Positions 32,228 through 38,936 of a stretch of DNA of 38,936 nucleotides are shown piece by piece. The stretch is from Desulfobacterales bacterium CG2_30_60_27. Its GTDB lineage: Bacteria > Desulfobacterota > Desulfobulbia > Desulfobulbales > CG2-30-60-27. A model generated the notes under the pieces. It did no database searches. It saw nothing but the letters and a program-made list of their open reading frames with translations, and was not told the DNA's origin. The stretch covers positions 1-38,936 of the forward strand of contig MNYK01000098.1 of NCBI GenBank assembly GCA_001873115.1, in the 5' to 3' direction. Position 1 is the stretch's first letter. The number at the start of each line of letters is the position of its first letter. The translations under genes and the position numbers were made by a program.

Positions 32228-33294
32228 GCAGGGAGAAGAACGGCATGGCCATGGCCGGGGAGCACGACAGGCTGCTGTCCATCGAGGAAATTTCCCGGGA
32301 GACCGGTTTGGAGGAGAGCGTCTTGCGCTTCTACGAGTCGGAATATGGCGCCGAACTGCCCGACAAGATCCTGCGCGGCGATGTCCTCTCCTTTCCGGCG
32401 GTCGCAGTGGATGCCTTTCGGCAGCTTCACGCCCGGCGGACGGCGGCCAGCGGTGCCACGCCCAAGGTGGCGGCCGCTGGTTCCTTTGCCCGGGTCATCG
32501 CCGTTACCTCGGGCAAGGGCGGGGTCGGCAAGACCAACCTGGCCTTGAATCTGGCCATTGAACTGCAGCGGCTCGGCAAGCTGTGCCTGGTGCTGGACGC
32601 CGACATGGGCATGGCCAACGTCCACCTGCTGGCCGGCGTTAATCCCAGCTTAAGTCTCATGGCCGTGCTCAATGACCAGGTGGCCATGGCCGATATCATC
32701 GTCGAGGGGCCGGCGGGCATCGGCCTCATTCCGGGCGGCAGCGGTCTCGTCGCCCTGGCCGACTCCAGCCGGTCCGAGCGGTTGAAGCTGGTCCGCGCCC
32801 TGCAGCAGGTGGAACTGGCGGCCGAGATCATTCTGGTGGATACCGGCGCCGGCATGGGCGCCGGGGTGCGCGACTTTCTGGTGGCGGCCGATGACGTCCT
32901 CTTCGTGCTCACGCCGGACATCACCTCCCTGGCCGATTCCTACGGGCTGCTCAAGGCGCTCCACCAGGAGCGCGATTTTGCCGGTCGGCCCGTCTACTCG
33001 GTGATCAACATGGTCCACAGTCTGACCGAGGCGGCTGACGTGGCTCAGCGTTTCGCCGACTGCGCCCGACGGTTTCTAGGCCAGGAGGTCGAGAACCTCG
33101 GCTATATTATGAAAGACGCCACCGTGGGAGGCGCCACGGTGCGGCGCACACCGTACTGCATATTCCGGCCCCAGGCGCGGGTGAGCGTCAACACCCGCAA
33201 CGTGGCCAGGGCCATTCTCAAACGCGAGCAGCCCGAGATCCGTCTCTCCTCATCCTTTGGCAGGTTTTTGGAGCGGTTGCAGGGCAAATTATAA
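32224..33294 (+). CDS. MinD/FlhG-like P-loop ATPase with N-terminal MerR-like HTH
   Basis: N-terminus LLSIEEISRETGLEESVLRFYESEYG; VIAVTSGKGGVGKTNLALNLAIEL, VLDADMGMANVHLLAG; ATGA overlap with upstream gene. Confidence 0.88.
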   Translation: MSREKNGMAMAGEHDRLLSIEEISRETGLEESVLRFYESEYGAELPDKILRGDVLSFPAVAVDAFRQLHARRTAASGATPKVAAAGSFARVIAVTSGKGGVGKTNLALNLAIELQRLGKLCLVLDADMGMANVHLLAGVNPSLSLMAVLNDQVAMADIIVEGPAGIGLIPGGSGLVALADSSRSERLKLVRALQQVELAAEIILVDTGAGMGAGVRDFLVAADDVLFVLTPDITSLADSYGLLKALHQERDFAGRPVYSVINMVHSLTEAADVAQRFADCARRFLGQEVENLGYIMKDATVGGATVRRTPYCIFRPQARVSVNTRNVARAILKREQPEIRLSSSFGRFLERLQGKL

Positions 33295-33315
33295 ATCTAA
33301 GGAGGGTACGAGTAT

Positions 33316-34143
33316 ATGACAGCGAATACCTGGATTGAGCGCTTCGGGTTGCGGCAGAACCCGTTCAAGGACACCCTGGACACCTCGCTTTTTTTCAGAA
33401 CCAGGCAGCACGAAGAGGCCCTTATCCGCTTGCGCATCGGCCTGGAGGATGGCCACGCCATTATTCTGCTGACCGGGCCCTCGGGCACCGGTAAGACCAT
33501 CGCCACCCAGGTGGTGCTTCGGGCCATGGACCGCAGCCGCTATGCGCCGGTCTTTGTCTTCGCTTACCCGGGCATGACCAGGGGCACCATGCTGGGCGCG
33601 ATTCTTAAGGAGTTGGGGGTGGTGGACATCCCGCCCTTCGCCGCCCAGCGTTTGACCATGCTGCAGGAAAAGGCCATGACCCTGCATGCCGGCGGCTGGC
33701 GGCTGGTGATTTTTTTGGACGAGGCCCATTTTCTCAAGGCCGACGTTCTGCACGTGCTGCGCACCCTGTCCAATTTTGAGACTGAACAGGAGAAACTGGT
33801 CACCGTGCTCCTGGTGGCCGAAGATTCGTTGCTGCGGCGGCTCAAGGCCCCACCGTACGCCTCGTTGCTCAGCCGCATCACCTTTGCCGTTACCCTGGAA
33901 GCGCTTTCCCGAGCCGAGACCGAACAGTACATCAAGTACCGGTTGCTAAAAAGCGGCGCCCAGCCCAACCTGCTGACCCCGGATGCCTATGCCGCGGCCC
34001 ACGACCACAGCGGCGGCGTGCCCCGCGCGGTCAACCGCCTGCTCTACAACAGCTTTATCGAGGCCATGGGCCAGGACACCACGGTCATCACCTCCGAGGT
34101 GCTGACGCGCGCCGAACAACGCATGGCGGTGCTGCGTGGGTAA
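33316..34143 (+). CDS. ExeA/GspA-like AAA+ ATPase
   Basis: FGLRQNPFKDTLDTSLFFRTRQHEEAL, LLTGPSGTGKT, LVIFLDEAHFL. Confidence 0.88.
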   Translation: MTANTWIERFGLRQNPFKDTLDTSLFFRTRQHEEALIRLRIGLEDGHAIILLTGPSGTGKTIATQVVLRAMDRSRYAPVFVFAYPGMTRGTMLGAILKELGVVDIPPFAAQRLTMLQEKAMTLHAGGWRLVIFLDEAHFLKADVLHVLRTLSNFETEQEKLVTVLLVAEDSLLRRLKAPPYASLLSRITFAVTLEALSRAETEQYIKYRLLKSGAQPNLLTPDAYAAAHDHSGGVPRAVNRLLYNSFIEAMGQDTTVITSEVLTRAEQRMAVLRG

Positions 34144-34337
34144 GATCAGCCGGCTGCGTCTGCATGTGGCGCCAGCACCGCGGGACTGGCGGACTGAAGG
34201 CATCCGGCCCGAGGAGTTGGACTTGTTGTGCTGCGGCGCAGGTTCGCGGCAAGAGTTGTTAGGCGTTGCGCAAGGAAGGTCCAACCCCAGGCCCGCCAAG
34301 CGGGGGAAGCGACGCGTAGGCTGAATCAGGTGGTCAC

Positions 34338-34377
34338 TTCAGCAAATCAAACGGCGATAACCTTGAGATGCGCCTGC
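34338..34377. repeat. 40-bp exact direct repeat, copy 1: remnant of a higA 3' end (minus strand ...SRQAHLKVIAV*)
   Basis: TTCAGCAAATCAAACGGCGATAACCTTGAGATGCGCCTGC identical to 37881-37920. Confidence 0.95.
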
Positions 34378-34458
34378 CTGCTGAGGGGTAAAAACTTTGA
34401 AACTCAAGAGCGATATATGCTCGCAAACGTCCTGCCGCGTTATTGAATCAGTTAATAG

Positions 34459-35634
34459 TTAAGGTTTGACCCTCTTTCCCTGCTCTATGCGGCATCTGAG
34501 GCTAAAGTTCTTGGACATGGCGGCATATCGATCGTTCAGAAGGCCACTGGAGTGGCACGAGGCTCAATCAAGCAAGGGTTGAAGGAGCTCTTCCCTTCAC
34601 AGCGAACGGAAGCAGCAGGAGATGATGCCAGCCGGAGGATACGCCGCAAAGGAGGGGGCAGAAAGGCATCCGTTAAAGACAATGCGGAATTGCTCGCCGC
34701 ATTGGAAAGCCTGGTCGAGCCGGTCACGCGCGGCGACCCCGAATCTCCGTTGCGTTGGACCTGCAAGAGTTTACGACATCTGGAAGCCGAGTTGCGGTCG
34801 GAGGGGTATGTCGTCAGCCATACTTCGATAGGCGATCTGCTGAAGAAGTTGGGCTATAGCCTTCAGGGTAACCGCAAGACACTGGAGGGAGGTGATCACC
34901 CTGATCGTAATGCCCAGTTTGAGTTTATTAATACCCGAGCGGAAAATGCCATGCGTAATGGGCAGCCGGTAATTTCAGTTGACACCAAGAAAAAAGAGTT
35001 GGTCGGGCAATACAAAAACGGTGGAAAAGAGTTACGGCCAAAGGGGGAACCTGAACAAGTCAACGTGTATGACTTTGTTGATAAGGATTTGGGTCGAGCA
35101 AACCCTTATGGTGTTTACGATATAAGCAATAATTTTGGCTGGGTCAGCGTCGGCACCGATCACGACACGGCAAGTTTTGCGGTAGCCACAATACGCCGCT
35201 GGTGGTTTGGAATGGGCAAGGAACTCTATTCTGACGCCAAAGAGTTGTTAATCACGGCTGATGGCGGTGGTAGCAATGGTTCCTGTGTACGATTGTGGAA
35301 ACTTGAATTGCAAAAATTGGCCAATGAACTTGACATTCCTATTCGAGTCAGTCATTTCCCCCCGGGAACAAGCAAGTGGAACAAGATTGAACATCGACTG
35401 TTTTCTTACATCAGCATGAACTGGCGAGGGAAACCACTGGTTAGACATGAAGCGATTGTCAATTTGATTGCGGCCACCACAACCAGAAAAGGCTTGAAAG
35501 TGAAAGCAGAGCTTGACTCCAGTCATTATCCTACGGGCATCAAAGTCACAGATAAAGAACTCAAAACAATACGTATTTTACGTGAAGATTTTCATGGCGA
35601 ATGGAATTATTCAATCGTTCCAATCGAAAGCTAA
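34459..35634 (+). pseudogene. ISAzo13-type transposase, N-terminally truncated (homology begins near LLYAASEAKVLGHGGISIVQKATGV)
   Basis: Frame open from 34459 after an in-frame TAG at 34456; ISAzo13-like body RWTCKSLRHLEAEL..., VISVDTKKKELVGQYKNGGKE, ITADGGGSNGSCVRLWK, SHFPPGTSKWNKIEHRLFS. Confidence 0.8.
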
Positions 35635-35666
35635 GTGTCCATGTTATTATTTTACGGATCCTAAGC

Positions 35667-35673
35667 GTTGGGC
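35667..35673 (+). other. Possible attC R' core (GTTGGGC) marking the 5' boundary of the R-M cassette
   Basis: CTAAGCGTTGGGC between the transposase stop and the methyltransferase; matches GTTRRRY but no intact partner R'' seen. Confidence 0.45.
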
Positions 35674-35723
35674 CGCTAGAAAATAAACTTCACAATATCG
35701 CCCAATAGGGTATATTCCTGCCT

Positions 35724-36596
35724 ATGAAACGAGAAAAAATCATACGGCCAAAGCCATTCAAGATCGACAGCCCTGTTATTTTTGAAGGGGATTCCTTGCA
35801 TATTTTAACAAGGATTCCATCTGAATCCGTTCAGTGCGTCGTGACATCTCCGCCATACTGGGGGTTGCGCGATTATGGCGTAGTTGGCCAGATTGGTCTT
35901 GAGACATCTCTGCACCAATTTATCAACAAATTGGTTGCGATTTTTTCTGAAGTTAAACGTGTATTAAAGCCGGATGGTATCTTGTGGTTAAACATCGGGG
36001 ACGGATACACGAGTGGCAACAGGGGATACCGCGCACCTGATAAAAAAAATCCTGCCAGAGCCATGTCAATTCGCCCTGATACACCAGAAGGATTAAAGCC
36101 AAAAGATTTACTTGGTATCCCATGGCGTCTGGCTTTTGCGCTACAAGATGACGGCTGGTATCTTCGCAGCGATATAGTATGGAATAAACCAAATGCTATG
36201 CCGGAAAGTGTAAAAGATCGTCCCATAAGATCACATGAATATTTGTTTATGCTAACCAAATCAGAAAAATATTATTACAATCACGAAGTTGTTAAAGAAC
36301 AAGGTGCCAATGGGAAATTGAGAAGTCGGCGCAGTGTGTGGGACATCAATACACAAGCATTCCCAGGGGCTCACTTCGCCACCTTCCCCCCCAGCCTCAT
36401 TGAGCCATGCGTCCTTGCGTCAACGCGCCAAGGAGATTTTGTGTTAGACCCATTTTTTGGTTCTGGTACTGTAGGCGTTGTTTGCCAAATTCACGACAGG
36501 CCATATGTCGGCATAGAATTACATTCAGAGTACGTTGCCATGGCAGCGGAGCGTCTCAGAGTGCTACACGACAACATCATACGGATAGCCATATAA
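35724..36596 (+). CDS. Beta-class DNA methyltransferase (TSPPYW; probably N4-cytosine, type II R-M)
   Basis: VTSPPYWGLRDYG motif IV near the N-terminus and LDPFFGSGTVGVVC motif I near the C-terminus. Confidence 0.92.
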   Translation: MKREKIIRPKPFKIDSPVIFEGDSLHILTRIPSESVQCVVTSPPYWGLRDYGVVGQIGLETSLHQFINKLVAIFSEVKRVLKPDGILWLNIGDGYTSGNRGYRAPDKKNPARAMSIRPDTPEGLKPKDLLGIPWRLAFALQDDGWYLRSDIVWNKPNAMPESVKDRPIRSHEYLFMLTKSEKYYYNHEVVKEQGANGKLRSRRSVWDINTQAFPGAHFATFPPSLIEPCVLASTRQGDFVLDPFFGSGTVGVVCQIHDRPYVGIELHSEYVAMAAERLRVLHDNIIRIAI

Positions 36597-36605
36597 ACGA
36601 CATTC

Positions 36606-37568
36606 ATAAAAATTCCTCCTCCTGAACTTCAAATCGATTTTTCCTACGCTCTCGGTCAAATACGAAACACCTACCTCCAAGAAGCCTTAAGCAAAGCTGT
36701 TGACGCAATTGACATTTCTATCCTTGACCATCAACTTTCCGAACTTGTCCCGGCAGCAAGCTTAAAGGCATTGGCACGGCATGGACTTCGAGGCGAGCTT
36801 GTTTTTTCTGTCCCACATCTTCTTGAAAATTCTCCAAAATTAATTGCGTATTACCGTCTATTGTTGGGGTTTAGCCAAAAAGCATTTTATTCTTCTGACT
36901 TTGGTTTGTCTGGTTTCAAATCAATGGAGGGAAAAGGCTTTTTGTCTGCAAACACAAGGAAGCTATTGCCAGAGTTGTGTAACTCTTTAATTAAAAGTTC
37001 ATGCTTGCTTTTAGATGGTATCGGGACGGATAGAGTTAGCAAACAATTACTTGATGACCTCACATTACTTACGGTTGGCCCACAACTTAGAGGTGGCGCC
37101 AATGTTAGAAAAGGAGTTGTAGGAATAGTTAAAGTATTTGAAGCAATTCATAAAATTGTTAAGCGCGGGGCTACTCTTTCGTCTGAAAGTAAAATAGAGA
37201 CATTAAACGCTGCCGGACGAAAAGTTGTCATAGAATTCGCCCCCGATCCAGATATAGTAATTCGAGAGGAAATATCACCTCAGACATACAGAAATATCAT
37301 TGCAATAGAAGTAAAAGGCGGCACTGATTTCTCTAATATCCATAATAGAATTGGTGAAGCAGAAAAAAGCCATCAAAAAGCCAAGGCAAGAGGCTATGTA
37401 GAATGCTGGACCGTCGTTAACGTTGACCGAATTGATTTGCCAATGGCCCACCAAGAGTCGCCTTCAACCAATCGATTTTATCTTTTAAGCGATTTATCCT
37501 CTGAAAGCGCTGAGTACCAAGATTTCCGAGCAAGGATTATTTCTCTTACGGGAACAAAAGGGAAATAA
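36606..37568 (+). CDS. XcyI-like type II restriction endonuclease; no canonical start codon at the expected N-terminus
   Basis: IKIPPPELQIDFSYALGQIRNTYLQEALSKAVDAIDISILDHQLSELVPAASLKALARHGLRGELVFSVPHLLEN...; PD-(D/E)XK-like DPDIVIREE...IIAIEVKGGTDFSNIHNRIGEAEKSHQKA; the ORF track begins only at TTG 36771. Confidence 0.75.
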   Translation: MKIPPPELQIDFSYALGQIRNTYLQEALSKAVDAIDISILDHQLSELVPAASLKALARHGLRGELVFSVPHLLENSPKLIAYYRLLLGFSQKAFYSSDFGLSGFKSMEGKGFLSANTRKLLPELCNSLIKSSCLLLDGIGTDRVSKQLLDDLTLLTVGPQLRGGANVRKGVVGIVKVFEAIHKIVKRGATLSSESKIETLNAAGRKVVIEFAPDPDIVIREEISPQTYRNIIAIEVKGGTDFSNIHNRIGEAEKSHQKAKARGYVECWTVVNVDRIDLPMAHQESPSTNRFYLLSDLSSESAEYQDFRARIISLTGTKGK

Positions 37569-37569
37569 G

Positions 37570-37624
37570 GCCCAACGAATAAGGTTAGATCACGCGAAGC
37601 CGTGATCTGAACCGTTTGTTGGAC
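37570..37624 (+). other. attC-like integron recombination site directly downstream of the endonuclease stop codon
   Basis: R'' GCCCAAC ... GGTTAGATCACG-cgaagc-CGTGATCTGAACC ... R' GTTGGAC; arms pair with one extrahelical base. Confidence 0.78.
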
Positions 37625-37821
37625 AAGCCCGGTGGTCATATTATAGAAAAGAGCTTTTGAGTCTGAGGTTGCCGAATCAGGTATGTGACCCGTTGCGAGG
37701 CGGGGAGAGGTGGCGGGATGCTCTTTGCTGAAGATTTTGTCTATTCATCGTTCTTTTGTGGCTGTTTTGAGGCGTTTTTCAGGCGCAACTGAGTTGGAAG
37801 TTGTTGGAAGTTGGGGACGGT

Positions 37822-37882
37822 TGGAAGTTGGGGACGTTCTTAACATTTAAAGTTTTACGCTCATGCCCAACCACTTTCATTT
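37822..37882. repeat. 61-bp direct repeat, left copy flanking the TA module
   Basis: TGGAAGTTGGGGACGTTCTTAACATTTAAAGTTTTACGCTCATGCCCAACCACTTTCATTT; 60/61 identical to 38657-38717. Confidence 0.97.
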
Positions 37883-37920
37883 CAGCAAATCAAACGGCGA
37901 TAACCTTGAGATGCGCCTGC
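37881..37920. repeat. 40-bp exact direct repeat, copy 2, covering the 3' end of higA
   Basis: Identical to 34338-34377. Confidence 0.95.
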
Positions 37921-38225
37921 TGCCGTGAGCGGGGCATGGGTTTAATGGTGATCTGCACATCACGGCCAAGCGCATTCAGGAATTGGAGCAGCCGTTCCAT
38001 GGAAAAGCCTGACAGTTTGCCCCGGGTCAAGGCGGATACCTTGGGCTGGTCGATGCCGAGGAGTTCAGCGGCCTGGGTCTGGGTCAGACGGCGGCTGCCG
38101 ATAATGGCGAGGATCTGGCGGGCCAGTTCCGCCTTGGCGAGGCGTTCTTCGGCATCGGGCAGGCCAAGGTCGGCGAAAACATTGCCGCTGCCGTTATATA
38201 CTTCGATCTTTTCTTTCATGCTCAC
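37890..38225 (-). CDS. higA: XRE-family antitoxin (HigA-like)
   Basis: HTH LTQTQAAELLGIDQPKVSALTRGKLSGFSMERLLQFLNALGRDVQITI; adjacent downstream of the toxin gene; start MSMKEKIE or MKEKIE. Confidence 0.88.
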   Translation of the reverse strand: MSMKEKIEVYNGSGNVFADLGLPDAEERLAKAELARQILAIIGSRRLTQTQAAELLGIDQPKVSALTRGKLSGFSMERLLQFLNALGRDVQITIKPMPRSRQQAHLKVIAV

Positions 38226-38590
38226 TAGCCCCTCTTGCCGTGGTGCAGGCCTTCCGCTATTTTCAGGCGGGTTTTGATTTTCTCTATCTCTTCCTTCGGA
38301 GTGGTGATGCCCTGTTTCGATTTTTTCTGGAAAACGTGCAGGACGTAGACGGCATCGCTGAATCTGACGGTATAGACAGCCCGGTACGTATCCGCGCGGT
38401 AATCCTCGACGATTTCCAGTACTCCGGCGCCGGTGAATCCCTTCAGCGGTTTTGCGTCGGGGTGTTTGTCGCCAAGCTGGGCAAGATAGAGGGCAAAGCC
38501 GTAAGTATCCCGTACCTCTTCCGGCATGGACTTCATGTCCTTATGGCTGCTGCCTACCCATGCAAGGGGCTTTAAGGACTTGGCTGGCAA
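38225..38590 (-). CDS. higB: HigB/Gp49-type toxin (RelE-like); likely TTG start at 38590
   Basis: KPLAWVGSSHKDMKSMPEEVRDTYGFALYLAQLGDKHPDAKPLKGFTGAGVLEIVEDYRADTYRAVYTVRF. Confidence 0.88.
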   Translation of the reverse strand: MPAKSLKPLAWVGSSHKDMKSMPEEVRDTYGFALYLAQLGDKHPDAKPLKGFTGAGVLEIVEDYRADTYRAVYTVRFSDAVYVLHVFQKKSKQGITTPKEEIEKIKTRLKIAEGLHHGKRG

Positions 38591-38656
38591 ATTTTTATTA
38601 TGACAATTCTGGCATAATTGCGCAAGGTTTTTCTTCAACAGTGTCGGGAGCAAGGG

Positions 38657-38717
38657 TGGAAGTTGGGGACGTTCTTAACATTTAAAGTTTTACGCTCATG
38701 CCCAACCACTTCCATTT
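38657..38717. repeat. 61-bp direct repeat, right copy flanking the TA module
   Basis: 60/61 identical to 37822-37882. Confidence 0.97.
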
Positions 38718-38770
38718 AGGAGCCGTTACGAAATAACTTGGCCATTTATATTGATTTCGTTACGGCTCCT
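38718..38770. repeat. REP-like hairpin: 17-bp near-perfect inverted repeat
   Basis: AGGAGCCGTTACGAAAT ... ATTTCGTTACGGCTCCT, 16/17 paired. Confidence 0.85.
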
Positions 38771-38821
38771 TATGCCGCTCCAGTCAACTCGTTGGCCATG
38801 TTATTTTTTTACAGCGGCTTA

Positions 38822-38936
38822 CTCCTCAAGAGCGCCGCCGTTCCCATTGCCACCCTCATGAGCCGGTTGCTGACCGGTTACGCGGTTTCGTGCAACCACC
38901 GCCATGGCCGACACGGCCACGTCTTTCAGAATCGCT
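38822..38936 (+). pseudogene. Fragment of a REP-associated tyrosine transposase (Y1_Tnp), lacking its N-terminus; continues past the window edge
   Basis: Frame reads LLKSAAVPIATLMSRLLTGYAVSCNHRHGRHGHVFQNR, matching the conserved RAYT segment following the HUH motif. Confidence 0.75.

Noticed and set aside
34255-34290. GTTAGGC (34258) and GTCCAAC (~34279) considered as an attC or attI site
   Set aside because: Wrong order and spacing, and no supporting stem arms; probably chance matches to short degenerate motifs.
37794-37845. Reiterated GGAAGTTGGGGACG considered as a CRISPR or VNTR array
   Set aside because: Only two to three irregular units with no unique spacers of regular length; explained better as partial copies of the 61-bp repeat.
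37822-37882. 61-bp repeat considered as an attC site because it contains GTTGGGG and GCCCAAC
   Set aside because: The order is GTTRRR then RYYYAAC, the reverse of R''...R', and the interior does not form attC-like L arms.
37801-38277. 158-aa + strand ORF over the TA module
   Set aside because: Antisense to higA and composed partly of the direct repeat; no coding signature.

Overview
38.9 kb window of a GC-rich bacterial chromosome. The tetraheme cytochrome c3, ResB/CcsA system and signalling-rich gene content suggest a Desulfobulbales-like deltaproteobacterium (Desulfobacterota); this is inferred from gene content only. Positions ~180-34,150 are core-like: zinc-ribbon protein, hybrid histidine kinase-CheR-CheB-response regulator operon, CooC-like ATPase, hisH-hisF-namZ-like genes, pabB/pabC fusion, CBS-ACT protein, PBP1A, cytochrome c3, ccsA/resB, rpmB, relA/spoT, proS, ispG, HDOD-GAF protein, DegP/HtrA, thiL, and an HDOD-histidine kinase-REC / HTH-MinD-like / ExeA-like ATPase operon. 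From ~34.15 kb to the end is an AT-richer accessory patchwork: a 5'-truncated ISAzo13-type transposase, a TSPPYW methyltransferase with an XcyI-like restriction endonuclease followed directly by an attC-like integron recombination site, a higBA-type toxin-antitoxin pair bracketed by 61-bp direct repeats (60/61 identical), a 40-bp exact duplication of the higA 3' end on the far side of the IS/R-M block, and a hairpin next to a headless REP-associated (Y1) transposase fragment. The most notable points are: (1) the R-M pair looks like an integron gene cassette with no integrase in view; (2) the endonuclease reading frame follows the methyltransferase stop codon in the same frame and has no ATG/GTG/TTG before its conserved N-terminus; (3) the nested repeats around the TA module; (4) a 138-bp MITE-like element with 15-bp perfect terminal inverted repeats whose ends lie just upstream of start codons; (5) a 16+16 bp perfect palindrome inside the pabB/pabC linker. 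All family assignments are from motif recognition; no database search was run.
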